A DNA stretch of 64,000 nt from Exiguobacterium sp. SL-9 (GCF_004336985.1 NZ_SJUO01000004.1:124001-188000); one strand, 5' to 3'; counted from the stretch's first letter, positions 18,300 to 27,612 are shown. Numbers and translations are program-made. The notes: a model not told the origin generated them from the letters alone.

Positions 18300-19022
18300 A
18301 TGTATCGCTTTGTATCCCCCTTGCAGGAAGGGGTCATCTTGAAACGCCGCAATCGGTTCCTGATGGACGTGTTGCTCGGCGACACCGTCGTCGCCTGTCA
18401 CTGTCCGGTCACCGGCCGCATCGGTGACCTCGTCTTTGACGGGGTCCCTTGCCTCGTCTCCACGACGGACGACCCGCGACGGAACACCGCCTTCACGGTG
18501 GAGGCCATCTCGATTGACGCGGACCGACAATGGATCGGAATTCATCGAGGGCGCGTCAACGATTTCGTCGAACATTGTTTGCAGACGAACGTGATTTCAG
18601 CTTTTCCTTCTCCGAGACATATGGAACGAGAGACAGTCGTCCGCGAGTCACGACTCGATTTCAAGGTCAATGGTGTCTATATGGAAGTGAAGGCACCGCT
18701 CGCCGAGTTGTTCGTGACGCCGCTCCCCCGATTTGAACGACGTCCGTTGACGAGACCGATCGAGACCGAACGGTTGATGCGGCATCTCGAGACGTTGATT
18801 GCGACGTTGCCGGAAACTAAACGGGCCGTCCTGCTGTATGTCTTCCTATACGATGCGCCCGCCTTCACCGGCAATCCGAACCGGAACCATGATGCACGGA
18901 TTCGCCAGATGCTTCGCGATGCGATCGCGGACGGACTCGAAATTTGGCAAGTGAACGGCGAGCTGACCACAGAAGGGATTCGTATGATCCGTTGCGTTGA
19001 GACAACGCCTCACTTCAAGTAA
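18300..19022 (+). CDS. sfsA: SfsA-family protein (sugar fermentation stimulation A, DNA/RNA nuclease)
   Basis: 240 aa from the ATG at 18300, two bases after the OsmC-like stop. Family motifs: CHCPVTGRIGDL near the N-terminus (an OB-fold segment), SRLDFKVNGVYMEVKAPL carrying Asp and Glu-x-Lys of the PD-(D/E)xK nuclease core, and LYVFLYDAPAFTGN / DGLEIWQVN. SfsA proteins bind and cleave nucleic acid in vitro and were first seen to affect maltose metabolism in E. coli. The sequence is rather diverged from the textbook form (VTGR where PNPGRL is usual), so activity is uncertain. Confidence 0.82.
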   Translation: MYRFVSPLQEGVILKRRNRFLMDVLLGDTVVACHCPVTGRIGDLVFDGVPCLVSTTDDPRRNTAFTVEAISIDADRQWIGIHRGRVNDFVEHCLQTNVISAFPSPRHMERETVVRESRLDFKVNGVYMEVKAPLAELFVTPLPRFERRPLTRPIETERLMRHLETLIATLPETKRAVLLYVFLYDAPAFTGNPNRNHDARIRQMLRDAIADGLEIWQVNGELTTEGIRMIRCVETTPHFK

Positions 19023-19049
19023 AAAAAGCCATCGTGGATGGCTTTTTTA
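19021..19049. terminator. Bidirectional terminator between sfsA and the SpoIIM-like gene
   Basis: AAAAAAGCCATC / GATGGCTTTTTT with a 3-nt loop between convergent stop codons. Confidence 0.88.
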
Positions 19050-19658
19050 CTGTAATAATAGCGGGGTCACGTAAGCCTCGATGACAGCGGAAAGGGCGAG
19101 GAGCGGCACCGCAATCAACACGAACGTCTTCAACCCAGCGAGAAACAGCGCTTTGAACGTGACGTCCGTCTCTTTTCCCCGCAGTTTCTTCCAGATGTAA
19201 CGGTTCAGCGATAACCCCATCGCCGCTCCGAGTAAGATGGCCGAAATCTCGGTGATGCCGTGCGGCAAGATGCCGAGCACGATGACCCGGACGACCGATT
19301 CGCCGGCGAACCCGACGAGCATGGCGACTAAACCGATCACAGCGGCGTTGATGACGACGAACACGTATGGAATGAAGAGCGGAATCATCCCGAGCAGGAA
19401 AGCGAACAACGTGACGCGTGTATTGTTCACGAACAAGGCGATCATCGTCTCGCGCGCGCTCGTATCGAACGTCAAGCCCCTCGATTCAAACGTATCTCCG
19501 AGCTGGGCTAAAATCTCGTCTACTTGATCGGGTGCGATAAACGATCGAAACAAGAAGTACGACCCGATACCGGTGACGACAAACAGAATCCATAGGCGTA
19601 AAAAGTCTTTCCGATAATAGTTCGACCACGCCTCGCGAATGGATAGTGATGTTTTCAT
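19047..19658 (-). CDS. SpoIIM/DUF95-family membrane protein
   Basis: 203 aa with about five membrane helices. The signature VIVLGILPHGITEISAILLGAAMGL is characteristic of the stage II sporulation protein M family (DUF95). In Bacillus SpoIIM takes part in forespore engulfment, but many non-sporulating bacteria carry family members of unknown role. No other sporulation gene is visible in the window, so the family name should not be read as evidence for sporulation. Single gene. Confidence 0.85.
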   Translation of the reverse strand: MKTSLSIREAWSNYYRKDFLRLWILFVVTGIGSYFLFRSFIAPDQVDEILAQLGDTFESRGLTFDTSARETMIALFVNNTRVTLFAFLLGMIPLFIPYVFVVINAAVIGLVAMLVGFAGESVVRVIVLGILPHGITEISAILLGAAMGLSLNRYIWKKLRGKETDVTFKALFLAGLKTFVLIAVPLLALSAVIEAYVTPLLLQ

Positions 19659-19789
19659 TTGAATTCCCCCTTATCAAGCTATACGAATCTCGTCAACGTT
19701 CGTTTCATTTTTCCCCACGACTGCGCGTTTTCCAAAAACGTGATACAATACACGTCGTAAACAAATCAGAAAAACGAGGGATCCTATAC

Positions 19790-21415
19790 ATGATTACAGT
19801 AAATAACGTAAGTCTCCAATTCGGTGGACGCAAGTTGTTCGAAGACGTGAACATCAAGTTCACACCAGGCAACTGCTACGGCTTGATCGGCGCAAACGGC
19901 GCCGGGAAATCAACATTCTTAAAAATTCTTGCCGGTGAGCAAGACACGACAACAGGTGACGTCAGCTTCTCACCTGGCGAACGCCTCGCTGTCCTCAAAC
20001 AGGACCATTACGCGTACGAAGACCAAGCGGTACTCGAAACGGTCATCATGGGCCATGAGCGTTTGTATCAAGTCATGAAAGAGAAAGACGCCATCTACAT
20101 GAAAGAAGATTTCTCTGACGAAGATGGCATGCGCGCAGCTGAACTCGAAGGCGAATTCGCCGAGATGAACGGTTGGGAAGCCGAATCGGAAGCTGCCATG
20201 GTCCTTCAAGGACTCGGCATCACCGACGCATCCCACCACAAGCTCATGAGCGAGCTCACAGGTGGCGAGAAAGTCAAAGTCCTCCTTGCTCAAGCATTGT
20301 TTGGCAAACCTGACATTCTTCTCCTCGATGAGCCGACGAACGGTCTTGACCTCAAAGCGATCCAGTGGCTCGAAGAGTTCTTGATCAACTTCGAGAACAC
20401 CGTCATCGTCGTATCCCACGACCGTCACTTCTTGAACAAAGTCTGTACGCACATGGCCGACCTCGACTTCGGCAAGATTCAATTGTACGTCGGGAACTAT
20501 GACTTCTGGTACGAGTCGAGCCAACTTGCTTCACGCATGGCCAACGACCAGAACAAGAAAAAAGAAGAGAAGATCAAAGAGCTTCAAAACTTCATCGCCC
20601 GTTTCAGCTCGAACGCCTCGAAGGCGCGTCAAGCGACGTCGCGTAAGAAGTTGCTCGATAAAATCACGCTCGACGATATCCGTCCGTCGTCACGCCGCTA
20701 CCCGTTCGTCGGGTTCTCGATGGAACGTGAAATCGGGAACGACGTGCTCTACGTCGACAACATCTCGAAAACAATCGACGGCGTCAAAGTGCTCGACAAC
20801 GTCACGTTCTCACTGAACAAGACGGACAAAGTCGCATTCGTCGGCCGTTCAGACGTCGCCATCACGACACTCTTCAAAATCATCATGGGCGAGATGGAAC
20901 CGGACGCAGGTACGGTCAAATGGGGTGTGACGACGACACAGTCGTACTTCCCGAAAGATAACTCGGAATACTTCGAAGGCTCGGATAAGAGCATCTTGGA
21001 TTGGTTACGCCAGTTCTCTCCAGCAGACGAGTCGGATACGTTCCTTCGCGGCTTCCTCGGTCGTATGCTCTTCTCAGGCGAAGAAGTCATGAAGAAAGCA
21101 TCTGTCCTCTCAGGGGGAGAGAAAGTGCGTTGCATGCTCTCGAAAATGATGCTCTCGAACTCGAACGTCCTCGTCCTCGACGATCCGACGAACCACTTGG
21201 ACCTCGAGTCGATCACGGCGCTCAACAATGGGCTCGAGACATTCAAAGGCGTACTCCTCTTCAGCTCACATGACCATCAGCTCATCTCGACGATTGCCAC
21301 ACGCATCATCGAAGTGACGCCGAACGGGATTGTCGACAAAGAAGCGACGTACGACGAGTTCCTCGAGAACGAATCGCTCCAACAGCAAGTCGAATCACTT
21401 TATCAGAACGCATAA
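19790..21415 (+). CDS. ykpA: ABC-F family ATP-binding protein
   Basis: 541 aa from the ATG at 19790; an upstream extension has no ribosome site. It has two ABC ATPase domains and no membrane segments. Domain 1: Walker A GANGAGKST, signature LTGGEKVKV, Walker B ILLLDEP. Domain 2: a degenerate Walker A (GRSDVAITT in place of GxxGxGKST), signature LSGGEKVRC and Walker B VLVLDDP. The linker between them has the charged helices of ABC-F factors that act on the ribosome. Closest by appearance to Bacillus YkpA/YbiT. The lost Lys in the second P-loop suggests only one site hydrolyses ATP, as seen in this subgroup. Function unknown beyond translation-factor resemblance. Confidence 0.9.
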   Translation: MITVNNVSLQFGGRKLFEDVNIKFTPGNCYGLIGANGAGKSTFLKILAGEQDTTTGDVSFSPGERLAVLKQDHYAYEDQAVLETVIMGHERLYQVMKEKDAIYMKEDFSDEDGMRAAELEGEFAEMNGWEAESEAAMVLQGLGITDASHHKLMSELTGGEKVKVLLAQALFGKPDILLLDEPTNGLDLKAIQWLEEFLINFENTVIVVSHDRHFLNKVCTHMADLDFGKIQLYVGNYDFWYESSQLASRMANDQNKKKEEKIKELQNFIARFSSNASKARQATSRKKLLDKITLDDIRPSSRRYPFVGFSMEREIGNDVLYVDNISKTIDGVKVLDNVTFSLNKTDKVAFVGRSDVAITTLFKIIMGEMEPDAGTVKWGVTTTQSYFPKDNSEYFEGSDKSILDWLRQFSPADESDTFLRGFLGRMLFSGEEVMKKASVLSGGEKVRCMLSKMMLSNSNVLVLDDPTNHLDLESITALNNGLETFKGVLLFSSHDHQLISTIATRIIEVTPNGIVDKEATYDEFLENESLQQQVESLYQNA

Positions 21416-21419
21416 GAAA

Positions 21420-21450
21420 AATCGATCGGCCGCGGCCGATCGATTTTTTT
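21420..21450. terminator. Loopless palindromic terminator after the ABC-F gene
   Basis: A perfect 26-bp palindrome centred on GGCCGCGGCC followed by TTTTTTT; it serves both convergent genes. Confidence 0.85.
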
Positions 21451-22201
21451 ATTTGACCTCGACCGTCTCCATGATGTGTTCATGGATGTCGTGTCCTTTT
21501 GTCACGTGGACTTGAACGTTGTATGTGCCCGTTTCAGGGAACGTATGCTCACCTGCATAACTTCCGCCTTCCGTTTCCTCGAGCTTCACCCAGTCGTGCT
21601 TGTCCGCCCCGTCTTTGAACACTTCGAGTTGGACGTCCGCACCCGTTAACGCCTCGTGCTCAATCTCGACGTTGACAGTGAACGGTTGTACTTCATTGGC
21701 AACAGCTTGCTTTGGATCGAGGACGATATCCGCTCCGGCATGGTGGTGGTGATCCTCCTCAGCCTCGGCTTCGGCCGCTGTCTCCGGGTGACCGACCGTC
21801 ACGTTCGTCGTCGGCATCGTGTGCATCGCACGGGCCGTCACATGGACTTGCACCGTGTAGACCGCCTCTTCAGCAAACGCCGTCTCCACCTCATAAACCC
21901 CATCTTCTGTGAGCGACGCTTTCATCATCTCGCTCTCTTCCTTGGCGCCATTTTTCCAGACCTCGAACTTAATCTCGTCCGCGTCATCGACCGCTTTTCC
22001 CTCTTGAGTGACACGAACGGCCAACGTGACCGCTTCGTCTTTGTCGGCTGTCGCCGGCACGTTTAATTCTGCTTCGACTGGTTCCATCGACTGCACCGTC
22101 TCCGTACTGTTAGTCGCTTCATCTGCCCCGCACGCCCCAAGGACGAACAAACCAATTATTCCGGTCGCCATCCCGATTCGTTTCACTGTTTGTCTCATCA
22201 T
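21449..22201 (-). CDS. Lipoprotein with two YtkA/FixH-like domains
   Basis: 250 aa. The lipobox LGAC puts the lipidated Cys at residue 24. Two Ig-like YtkA domains follow (about 45-137 and 160-248); both end in the same pattern, YxVQVHVT. A linker rich in Ala and Glu carries DHHHH (about 150), and further His residues occur near the C-terminus (HDIHEHIM), suggesting metal binding. YtkA-like proteins are found near copper and cytochrome oxidase genes in other bacteria, but none are close here. Function unknown. RBS GGGGG. Confidence 0.8.
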   Translation of the reverse strand: MMRQTVKRIGMATGIIGLFVLGACGADEATNSTETVQSMEPVEAELNVPATADKDEAVTLAVRVTQEGKAVDDADEIKFEVWKNGAKEESEMMKASLTEDGVYEVETAFAEEAVYTVQVHVTARAMHTMPTTNVTVGHPETAAEAEAEEDHHHHAGADIVLDPKQAVANEVQPFTVNVEIEHEALTGADVQLEVFKDGADKHDWVKLEETEGGSYAGEHTFPETGTYNVQVHVTKGHDIHEHIMETVEVK

Positions 22202-22476
22202 GAATCCCCCTATTCAATCGCTTACATTCTTCACACATTGTTCATGATAGCACCCTTTATTAGGAAATGTGTGAGAATTGTGTGATATTTGACGCGTTTA
22301 TCACTCATAAATTGAACACAAATATTGAGGGTCATTATCCAAAAATTCCTTTACCTATTATTAGACTTTACGACATCTTACATCGAAAGAAGGGTATATA
22401 AAATATATACACAGGTAAATATTTGGAAAGCCTTAACATCAAGATACATACACCTAAGACTGGAGGCGAAACCAAA
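22202..22476. other. Divergent intergenic region, AT-rich
   Basis: 275 bp between the lipoprotein and the deacetylase genes. It is AT-rich, with TATATAAAATATATA near 22395 as a possible -10 region for the deacetylase. No clear -35, hairpin or open frame was found. Confidence 0.5.
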
Positions 22477-23670
22477 ATGAAAAGCAAATTTGTGCGCATG
22501 TTGATGGCTGTATTGATCATGTTGGCACCGTTAGTCGCTTATCCAAAATCGGCTGACGCCGCCGCTTCGAAATTCATCACGAGTGTGAACACGACGAGTA
22601 AAGTCGTGGCATTGACGTTCGATGACGGAGCGGATGGTGCGAATACGAATAAGATTTTGGACATACTTGCCAAGAACAATGTCAAAGCCACTTTCTTTTT
22701 GACTGGATCGGGCGCCGCTAACCATCCCCAATACATTAAAAACATCGCAGCTAAAGGTCACCAACTCGGTAACCACTCGTATACCCATCCAGACTTCACA
22801 AAGTTGACCGCCACGCAAATGAAATCAGAACTTGATCGGACGGAAGCAAAAATCAAATCCATTACCGGTAAAACGACGAAACCGATTTTCCGGGCACCGT
22901 TCGGCGCCGTCAATAGCGCTGTCTTAAGCGGAGTCGGCGCTGCCGGCTACGGCTATACAATCCAATGGAATATTGACACGATTGATTGGAAAGGTCTCAC
23001 TGCCACTCAGATTAACACCAAAGTCCAAACGAACATTAAACCTGGTTCAATCGTCTTGATGCACACCGGTGCTGGTGCGCCAGGTACACCGCTCGCCTTG
23101 CCGACGATGATTTCGCAACTGAAAGCGAAAGGCTACAAGTTCGTCACCGTCTCCCAATTGCTTGCTTACCAATCAAGCACGACGTCTAAAACGTATACCG
23201 TCAAATCCGGCGATACGCTCTACAGCATCGCCCGGACTTACGGCGTCACTGTCTCGACGCTCGCCGCCGCTAACAAGATTACAAACTACAATTTAATCAG
23301 TGTCGGACAAGTGCTCGTCATCCCGGGCACGACCGTCACACCACCACCTGCGACGACCGTCAAATATACGGTCAAATCTGGCGACACGCTCTATAAGATT
23401 GCCACTCTGTATAAAACGACCGTCGCTAAAATTGCCGCCGCCAACAACATTACGAACGTCAACTCCATTTACGTCGGACAAGTGCTCGTCATCCCAGGTA
23501 CGACCGTCACACCACCAACGACTACGGTGAAATACACGGTCAAATCAGGGGACACACTCTACAAGATTGCGACGATGTATAACACCACTGTTGCGAAGAT
23601 TGCGGCCGCTAACAATATTACGAACGTCAGCTTGATCAGCGTCGGGCAAGTACTCACGATTCTGCGTTGA
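22477..23670 (+). CDS. Secreted polysaccharide deacetylase with three LysM domains
   Basis: 397 aa from the ATG at 22477 (TGGAGG upstream). Signal peptide 1-28 (ADA-A). The NodB domain (about 40-225) has motif 1 TFDDG (47-51), motif 2 HSYTHP (100-105), RAPFGA, and LMHTG, so the Asp-His-His metal site is complete. It should deacetylate N-acetylglucosamine or N-acetylmuramic acid in peptidoglycan or chitin. Three LysM repeats (about 232-275, 290-333, 347-390), each YTVKSGDTLYxIA...VGQVL, bind cell-wall glycan and are separated by TTVTPP linkers. LysM-NodB combinations are usual in Bacilli, though three C-terminal LysMs in one enzyme is at the high end. Confidence 0.92.
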   Translation: MKSKFVRMLMAVLIMLAPLVAYPKSADAAASKFITSVNTTSKVVALTFDDGADGANTNKILDILAKNNVKATFFLTGSGAANHPQYIKNIAAKGHQLGNHSYTHPDFTKLTATQMKSELDRTEAKIKSITGKTTKPIFRAPFGAVNSAVLSGVGAAGYGYTIQWNIDTIDWKGLTATQINTKVQTNIKPGSIVLMHTGAGAPGTPLALPTMISQLKAKGYKFVTVSQLLAYQSSTTSKTYTVKSGDTLYSIARTYGVTVSTLAAANKITNYNLISVGQVLVIPGTTVTPPPATTVKYTVKSGDTLYKIATLYKTTVAKIAAANNITNVNSIYVGQVLVIPGTTVTPPTTTVKYTVKSGDTLYKIATMYNTTVAKIAAANNITNVSLISVGQVLTILR

Positions 23671-23672
23671 AT

Positions 23673-23706
23673 GCAAAAAGATGATGCCGCGGCATCATCT
23701 TTTTGA
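23673..23706. terminator. Bidirectional terminator between deacetylase and aceA
   Basis: Perfect palindrome AAAAAGATGATGCC / GGCATCATCTTTTT between convergent genes. Confidence 0.88.
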
Positions 23707-23711
23707 TTGCT

Positions 23712-24986
23712 TTATTTCACTTCAAACTGCTCTGCCTCGGTCGATCCGGCCAGTGCCGTCGTTGACGACTGACCGCTCGAGATGACGAGAGACACCTCAT
23801 CGAAATACCCTGTCCCGACCTCGCGCTGGTGACGTGTCGCCGTGTAACCGTGCTGTTCTGCACTGAACTCGGCTTGTTGCAACTCGGAATAGGCGGCCAT
23901 CCCACGGTCTTTGTAGCCGCGCGCAAGTTCGAACATGCCGAAGTTGAGCGAGTGGAAGCCAGCGAGTGTGACGAACTGGAACTTGTACCCCATCGCACCA
24001 ATCTCTTGCTGGAATGTCGCAATCTCCTCGTCCGACAGCTTCTTCTTCCAGTTGAACGAAGGTGAGCAGTTGTAAGCGAGCAGTTTCCCTGGATATTTTG
24101 CGTGAATCGCGTCCGCAAATTGACGCGCCTCATCCAAATCAGGTTCAGACGTCTCGCACCAGACAAGATCGGCGTAAGGCGCATAAGCGAGACCGCGGGC
24201 GATTGCCTGCTCGATGCCTGCCTCGGTCCGATAAAACCCTTCCGGCGTCCGGTCACCGACGATGAACGGATGGTCGATTGGGTCGATATCGCTCGTAATC
24301 AAGTTCGCCGCATGCGCATCTGTCCGGGCGACGATGATCGTCGAAACACCCATGACGTCTGCCGCGAGGCGGGCCGCAATCAAGTTTTTCACGGCCGTCT
24401 GTGTCGGGAGCAACACTTTCCCACCGAGGTGACCGCACTTCTTCTCTGAAGACAGTTGATCCTCTAAGTGGACACCGGCCGCACCCGCTTCAATCATCGC
24501 TTTCGTCAATTCGAACACGTTGAGCACACCGCCGAAACCAGCCTCCATGTCGGCGACAATCGGAGCGAACCATTGCGTGTCCCCTTTTCCTTCCGCCGTT
24601 TGGATTTGGTCGGCCCGTTGTAACGCCTGATTGATTCGTTTGACGACGCTCGGCACCGAGTTGGCTGGGTACAGGCTTTGATCCGGGTACATGTGTCCCG
24701 ACAAGTTCGCATCGGCAGCGACTTGCCAGCCACTCAAATAAATGGCCTCAAGCCCCGCCTTCACTTGTTGGATCGCTTGATTGCCAGTGAGCGCTCCAAG
24801 TGCGTGGACGTAGTCTCGTTCATGGAGTAACTTCCATAATCGTTCGGCCCCTTTTGTCGCGAGCGTATGCTCAATTAAGACCGATCCACGAAGCTTCATG
24901 ACGTCGTCGACTCCATAAGGACGCTCGACCCCGTCAAACCGTTCTGATTGAAAAATCTCCTCGAGTTGCATGCGTTGCTCATTCAT
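23712..24986 (-). CDS. aceA: Isocitrate lyase
   Basis: 424 aa. It splits isocitrate to glyoxylate and succinate, the first step of the glyoxylate shunt, letting the cell grow on acetate or fatty acids. The catalytic signature KKCGHLGGK holds the active Cys184; [15 protein letters not shown] and [11 protein letters not shown] are the substrate/Mg loops and [12 protein letters not shown] is the second conserved loop. Length fits the short bacterial type. It is the last gene of an operon with malate synthase G and a 98-aa protein, but a separate operator-like palindrome lies 43 bp upstream, so it may also have its own promoter. Confidence 0.96.
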   Translation of the reverse strand: MNEQRMQLEEIFQSERFDGVERPYGVDDVMKLRGSVLIEHTLATKGAERLWKLLHERDYVHALGALTGNQAIQQVKAGLEAIYLSGWQVAADANLSGHMYPDQSLYPANSVPSVVKRINQALQRADQIQTAEGKGDTQWFAPIVADMEAGFGGVLNVFELTKAMIEAGAAGVHLEDQLSSEKKCGHLGGKVLLPTQTAVKNLIAARLAADVMGVSTIIVARTDAHAANLITSDIDPIDHPFIVGDRTPEGFYRTEAGIEQAIARGLAYAPYADLVWCETSEPDLDEARQFADAIHAKYPGKLLAYNCSPSFNWKKKLSDEEIATFQQEIGAMGYKFQFVTLAGFHSLNFGMFELARGYKDRGMAAYSELQQAEFSAEQHGYTATRHQREVGTGYFDEVSLVISSGQSSTTALAGSTEAEQFEVK

Positions 24987-25028
24987 ATCCGTTCCTCCTG
25001 TATCATATTAGATTTAATAAATTTAATT

Positions 25029-25040
25029 TGTTATATAACA
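25029..25040 (-). promoter_or_regulatory. TGTTATATAACA palindrome upstream of aceA
   Basis: Perfect 12-bp palindrome between the 98-aa gene and aceA. Two near-identical copies lie at the glcB promoter, 2.5 kb away, suggesting one regulator for both. Confidence 0.65.
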
Positions 25041-25052
25041 TATGGTGCGCAT

Positions 25053-25349
25053 TTAATCCAAGTAGGCGCAGCATTCGAGTGCCGCTTTGAATGACGAGTG
25101 CTCCATGCCGCAGCAACGACAGACGTTTTCCTCATCCCGTTCCTCTGGTTTGCGGAACACGACGACTTCTTCGACCGGCTCTCTCATGATTTGAAGCGAC
25201 CCATCGGTCCGGTCGAGGACGAGGCGCATCAAATCGTTCCCGTAGACGAACGCCGTGTTGGCGAGCGCCGAGGTCGATTCTCCCGAGACGATCCGCCGGA
25301 CGACCCAACGTTCAATCAACTGTTCACTTTCGATTTTTTTCGTTGTCAT
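25053..25349 (-). CDS. Small Cys-rich protein between glcB and aceA
   Basis: 98 aa, not recognised. The C-terminal third, CRCCGMEHSSFKAALECCAYLD, has five Cys and one His in a spacing that could form a small zinc-binding knuckle. The N-terminal half is mixed charged and hydrophobic without membrane segments. Its ATG overlaps the malate synthase stop by 4 bp and aceA starts 66 bp after it, so it is translated with the glyoxylate shunt enzymes. A regulatory or assembly role for the shunt is a guess from position only. Confidence 0.72.
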   Translation of the reverse strand: MTTKKIESEQLIERWVVRRIVSGESTSALANTAFVYGNDLMRLVLDRTDGSLQIMREPVEEVVVFRKPEERDEENVCRCCGMEHSSFKAALECCAYLD

Positions 25350-27538
25350 GATGATGCTCCTCCTTTTAAATTCGGTTCTAATGATATTTGACCTAAAAAT
25401 TCTCGACGCCGCCGATGCAAGATCGGTTCCGTATACCCGTTTGGCGACGCATCTCCTTCGAACACTAAGTCTCTCGCCGCTTGATAGGCGATCGAGCGGT
25501 CTACATCTGGCGTCATCGGACGATAGTGGGGGTCCGCTGCGTTTTGCGCGTCGACGACCTCGGCCATCCGGTAAAGTGTCGCTTCGACTTGGTCCCGGCT
25601 ACAAACGTCATGGTATAGCCAATTGGCGACATGTTGACTCGAAATACGGAGCGTTGCTCGGTCTTCCATTAAGCCGACATGATGGATATCAGGCACTTTG
25701 GAGCAACCGACACCTTGCTCGACCCAACGGACGACATAACCGAGCAACCCTTGCAAATTGTTCTCGAGCTCCTCGTTCACTTCTTCATCTGTATAAAGAC
25801 GTGTGGCAAGTGGTACTTCAAGCAGACGGCCCCGCTCGGTGGTTGGATCAAATGAACGACCGATGAACTCACGTTGGACCCCGAACGCATCCATTTGATG
25901 GTAGTGTAGCGCGTGGAGCGTCGCGGCTGTCGGCGATGGGACCCAGGCTGTCGTCGCCCCGGACCGGACATGATTGATTTTTTCACGCATCATATCGCGC
26001 ATCCGATCGGGCATCGCCCACATCCCTTTCCCGATCTGTCCGCGTTGATGGAATCCTGTGTCAAGTCCGATTTGGACATTCAGACGTTCATAAGCGTCAA
26101 GCCACTCCGATGTCTTCATCTCGCCTTTCTTTCGCATCGGTCCGAAGGTGAGCGACGAATGAATCTCATCGCCGGTCCGGTCGAGGAATCCGGTATTGAT
26201 GAAGACGATGCGTTCCTTCACTTGCTCGATGCAGTTTTTCAAATTAAGCGACGTGCGCCGCTCCTCGTCCATCACGCCGACTTTGAGCGTATGACGCGGC
26301 AACTCGAGTACATCTTCAATCGCGTTGAACAAATCATTTGTGAACGCCACTTCTTTCGAGCCGTGCATCTTCGGTTTGACGATATAGATGGAGCGTTCGC
26401 GGGAATTTTGTCTGGCATCGAGGTGGCGGCTCGCGATGAGCGCGGTGAAAATCCCGTCCAAAATGCCTTCCGGTACTTCACGTCCTTCCGCGTCGAGCAT
26501 CAAGTCTGTCGTCATCAAGTGACCGACGTTTCGAATAAAGAGGAGCGATCGGCCCGGAAGCGTGACTTCACGCCCATCTTTCCCGATATACTTCCGGTCA
26601 GGGTTCAACTTCCGAGTGAGCGGTCGACCTCCTTTCGAGAATGTTGCTTCGAGCGTACCATCCATCAGTCCGAGCCAATTTTTGTAGAGGTGGACCTTGT
26701 CCCGAGCGTTGACGGCCGCGACCGAATCCTCACAGTCGACGATGGCCGACAAGGCCGACTCGAGTTCAATATCGGTTAGCCCTGCTCCATCCGTACGGCC
26801 GATCGGGTGATTCCGGTCAAATTTCAGTTCAGCGTGGAGCCCGTTATGGACGAGCACCAAGCTCGTTGGATGATTTGGATTCCCGACGTAACCGATGAAA
26901 CAATCGGTTGCGAATGGGACGTCTCGTCCATTGATGATGGCATATGGTTCATCGGCGCGAACCGTATACCCTTCCGCGTCCCGATGTGAACCTGTTCGAA
27001 GCGGGAACGTCTCGTCGAGGTATTGTTTGGCGTACGCGATGACCGCCGCTCCTCGAATCGGATTATAGCCGCTCGACTTCGTTTTTCCGTCCTCTTCGTC
27101 GATGACGTCCGTTCCGTACAAGGCGTCATAGAGACTCCCCCAGCGGGCGTTTGCCGCATTCAACGCATAGCGCGCATTGTCGAGTGGAACGACGAGTTGT
27201 GGTCCAGCTTGTCTTGTTATTTCTAAATCGACACCAGAAGCGTCGATATTAAAATCAGGGACGGTTGCTTCGATGTAATCGATAGATCGAAGAAAACGCT
27301 CGTAATCTGTGAGATCAAAGGTTTGCTTGTGCTCGCTGTACCATTCCTGTAATAGTCGCTCATATGACTCGCGTTCTTGAAGCAGTGATTCATTTCGAGG
27401 AATGAACGCATCGAGTATACGTTCGACCCCATGCCAAAAGTGTTGCCGTGCCTCTTCTTCAGGTAGTATGCGAGCCGAGATGAAGTCGAGCAGTGTTTCA
27501 TGTACGTGATAAGTACCTACTTGTTTGTAATGTTCCAA
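25346..27538 (-). CDS. glcB: Malate synthase G
   Basis: 730 aa from a TTG at 27538, chosen because GGGAGG lies 10 nt upstream; the in-frame ATG at 27556 overlaps that ribosome site. It condenses glyoxylate with acetyl-CoA to malate, completing the glyoxylate shunt. Long (G-type) form as in E. coli GlcB (723 aa). Conserved segments: NARWGSLYDALYGTDVI, NGRDVPFATDCFIGYVGNPNHPTSLVLVHNGLHAEL, VGVMDEERRTSLNLKNCI, FINTGFLDRTGDEIH, and late WVEQGVGCSKVPDIHHVGLMEDRATLRISSQH-type segment with the catalytic Asp. G-type enzymes are less common in Firmicutes than the short A type. Confidence 0.95.
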   Translation of the reverse strand: MEHYKQVGTYHVHETLLDFISARILPEEEARQHFWHGVERILDAFIPRNESLLQERESYERLLQEWYSEHKQTFDLTDYERFLRSIDYIEATVPDFNIDASGVDLEITRQAGPQLVVPLDNARYALNAANARWGSLYDALYGTDVIDEEDGKTKSSGYNPIRGAAVIAYAKQYLDETFPLRTGSHRDAEGYTVRADEPYAIINGRDVPFATDCFIGYVGNPNHPTSLVLVHNGLHAELKFDRNHPIGRTDGAGLTDIELESALSAIVDCEDSVAAVNARDKVHLYKNWLGLMDGTLEATFSKGGRPLTRKLNPDRKYIGKDGREVTLPGRSLLFIRNVGHLMTTDLMLDAEGREVPEGILDGIFTALIASRHLDARQNSRERSIYIVKPKMHGSKEVAFTNDLFNAIEDVLELPRHTLKVGVMDEERRTSLNLKNCIEQVKERIVFINTGFLDRTGDEIHSSLTFGPMRKKGEMKTSEWLDAYERLNVQIGLDTGFHQRGQIGKGMWAMPDRMRDMMREKINHVRSGATTAWVPSPTAATLHALHYHQMDAFGVQREFIGRSFDPTTERGRLLEVPLATRLYTDEEVNEELENNLQGLLGYVVRWVEQGVGCSKVPDIHHVGLMEDRATLRISSQHVANWLYHDVCSRDQVEATLYRMAEVVDAQNAADPHYRPMTPDVDRSIAYQAARDLVFEGDASPNGYTEPILHRRRREFLGQISLEPNLKGGASS

Positions 27539-27561
27539 GCCGTCACATCCTCCCATCCAAT

Positions 27562-27612
27562 TGTTATATATCAGTTGACTATAATATAGACTATTATATA
27601 ACAGTTTGACAA
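27562..27612 (-). promoter_or_regulatory. glcB promoter with two operator-like palindromes
   Basis: On the minus strand, -35 TTGTCA (27612-27607) and -10 TATATT (27588-27583) are 18 bp apart. A TGTTATATAAtA-type palindrome (27592-27603, 11/12 match) fills the spacer and a second copy (27562-27573, 11/12) lies just downstream of the -10. The centres are 30 bp apart, about three helical turns. The -35 region overlaps a divergent TTGACA (27606-27611) that could serve the MarR gene. The placement is typical of repression. Confidence 0.65.

Noticed and set aside
19047-19658. Evidence for sporulation from the SpoIIM-like gene
   Set aside because: DUF95 proteins occur widely outside spore formers and no other sporulation gene is present in the window.
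25913-26779. 288-codon open frame on the plus strand
   Set aside because: It lies wholly antisense to malate synthase G, whose motifs are clear; it has no ribosome site and no family motif.
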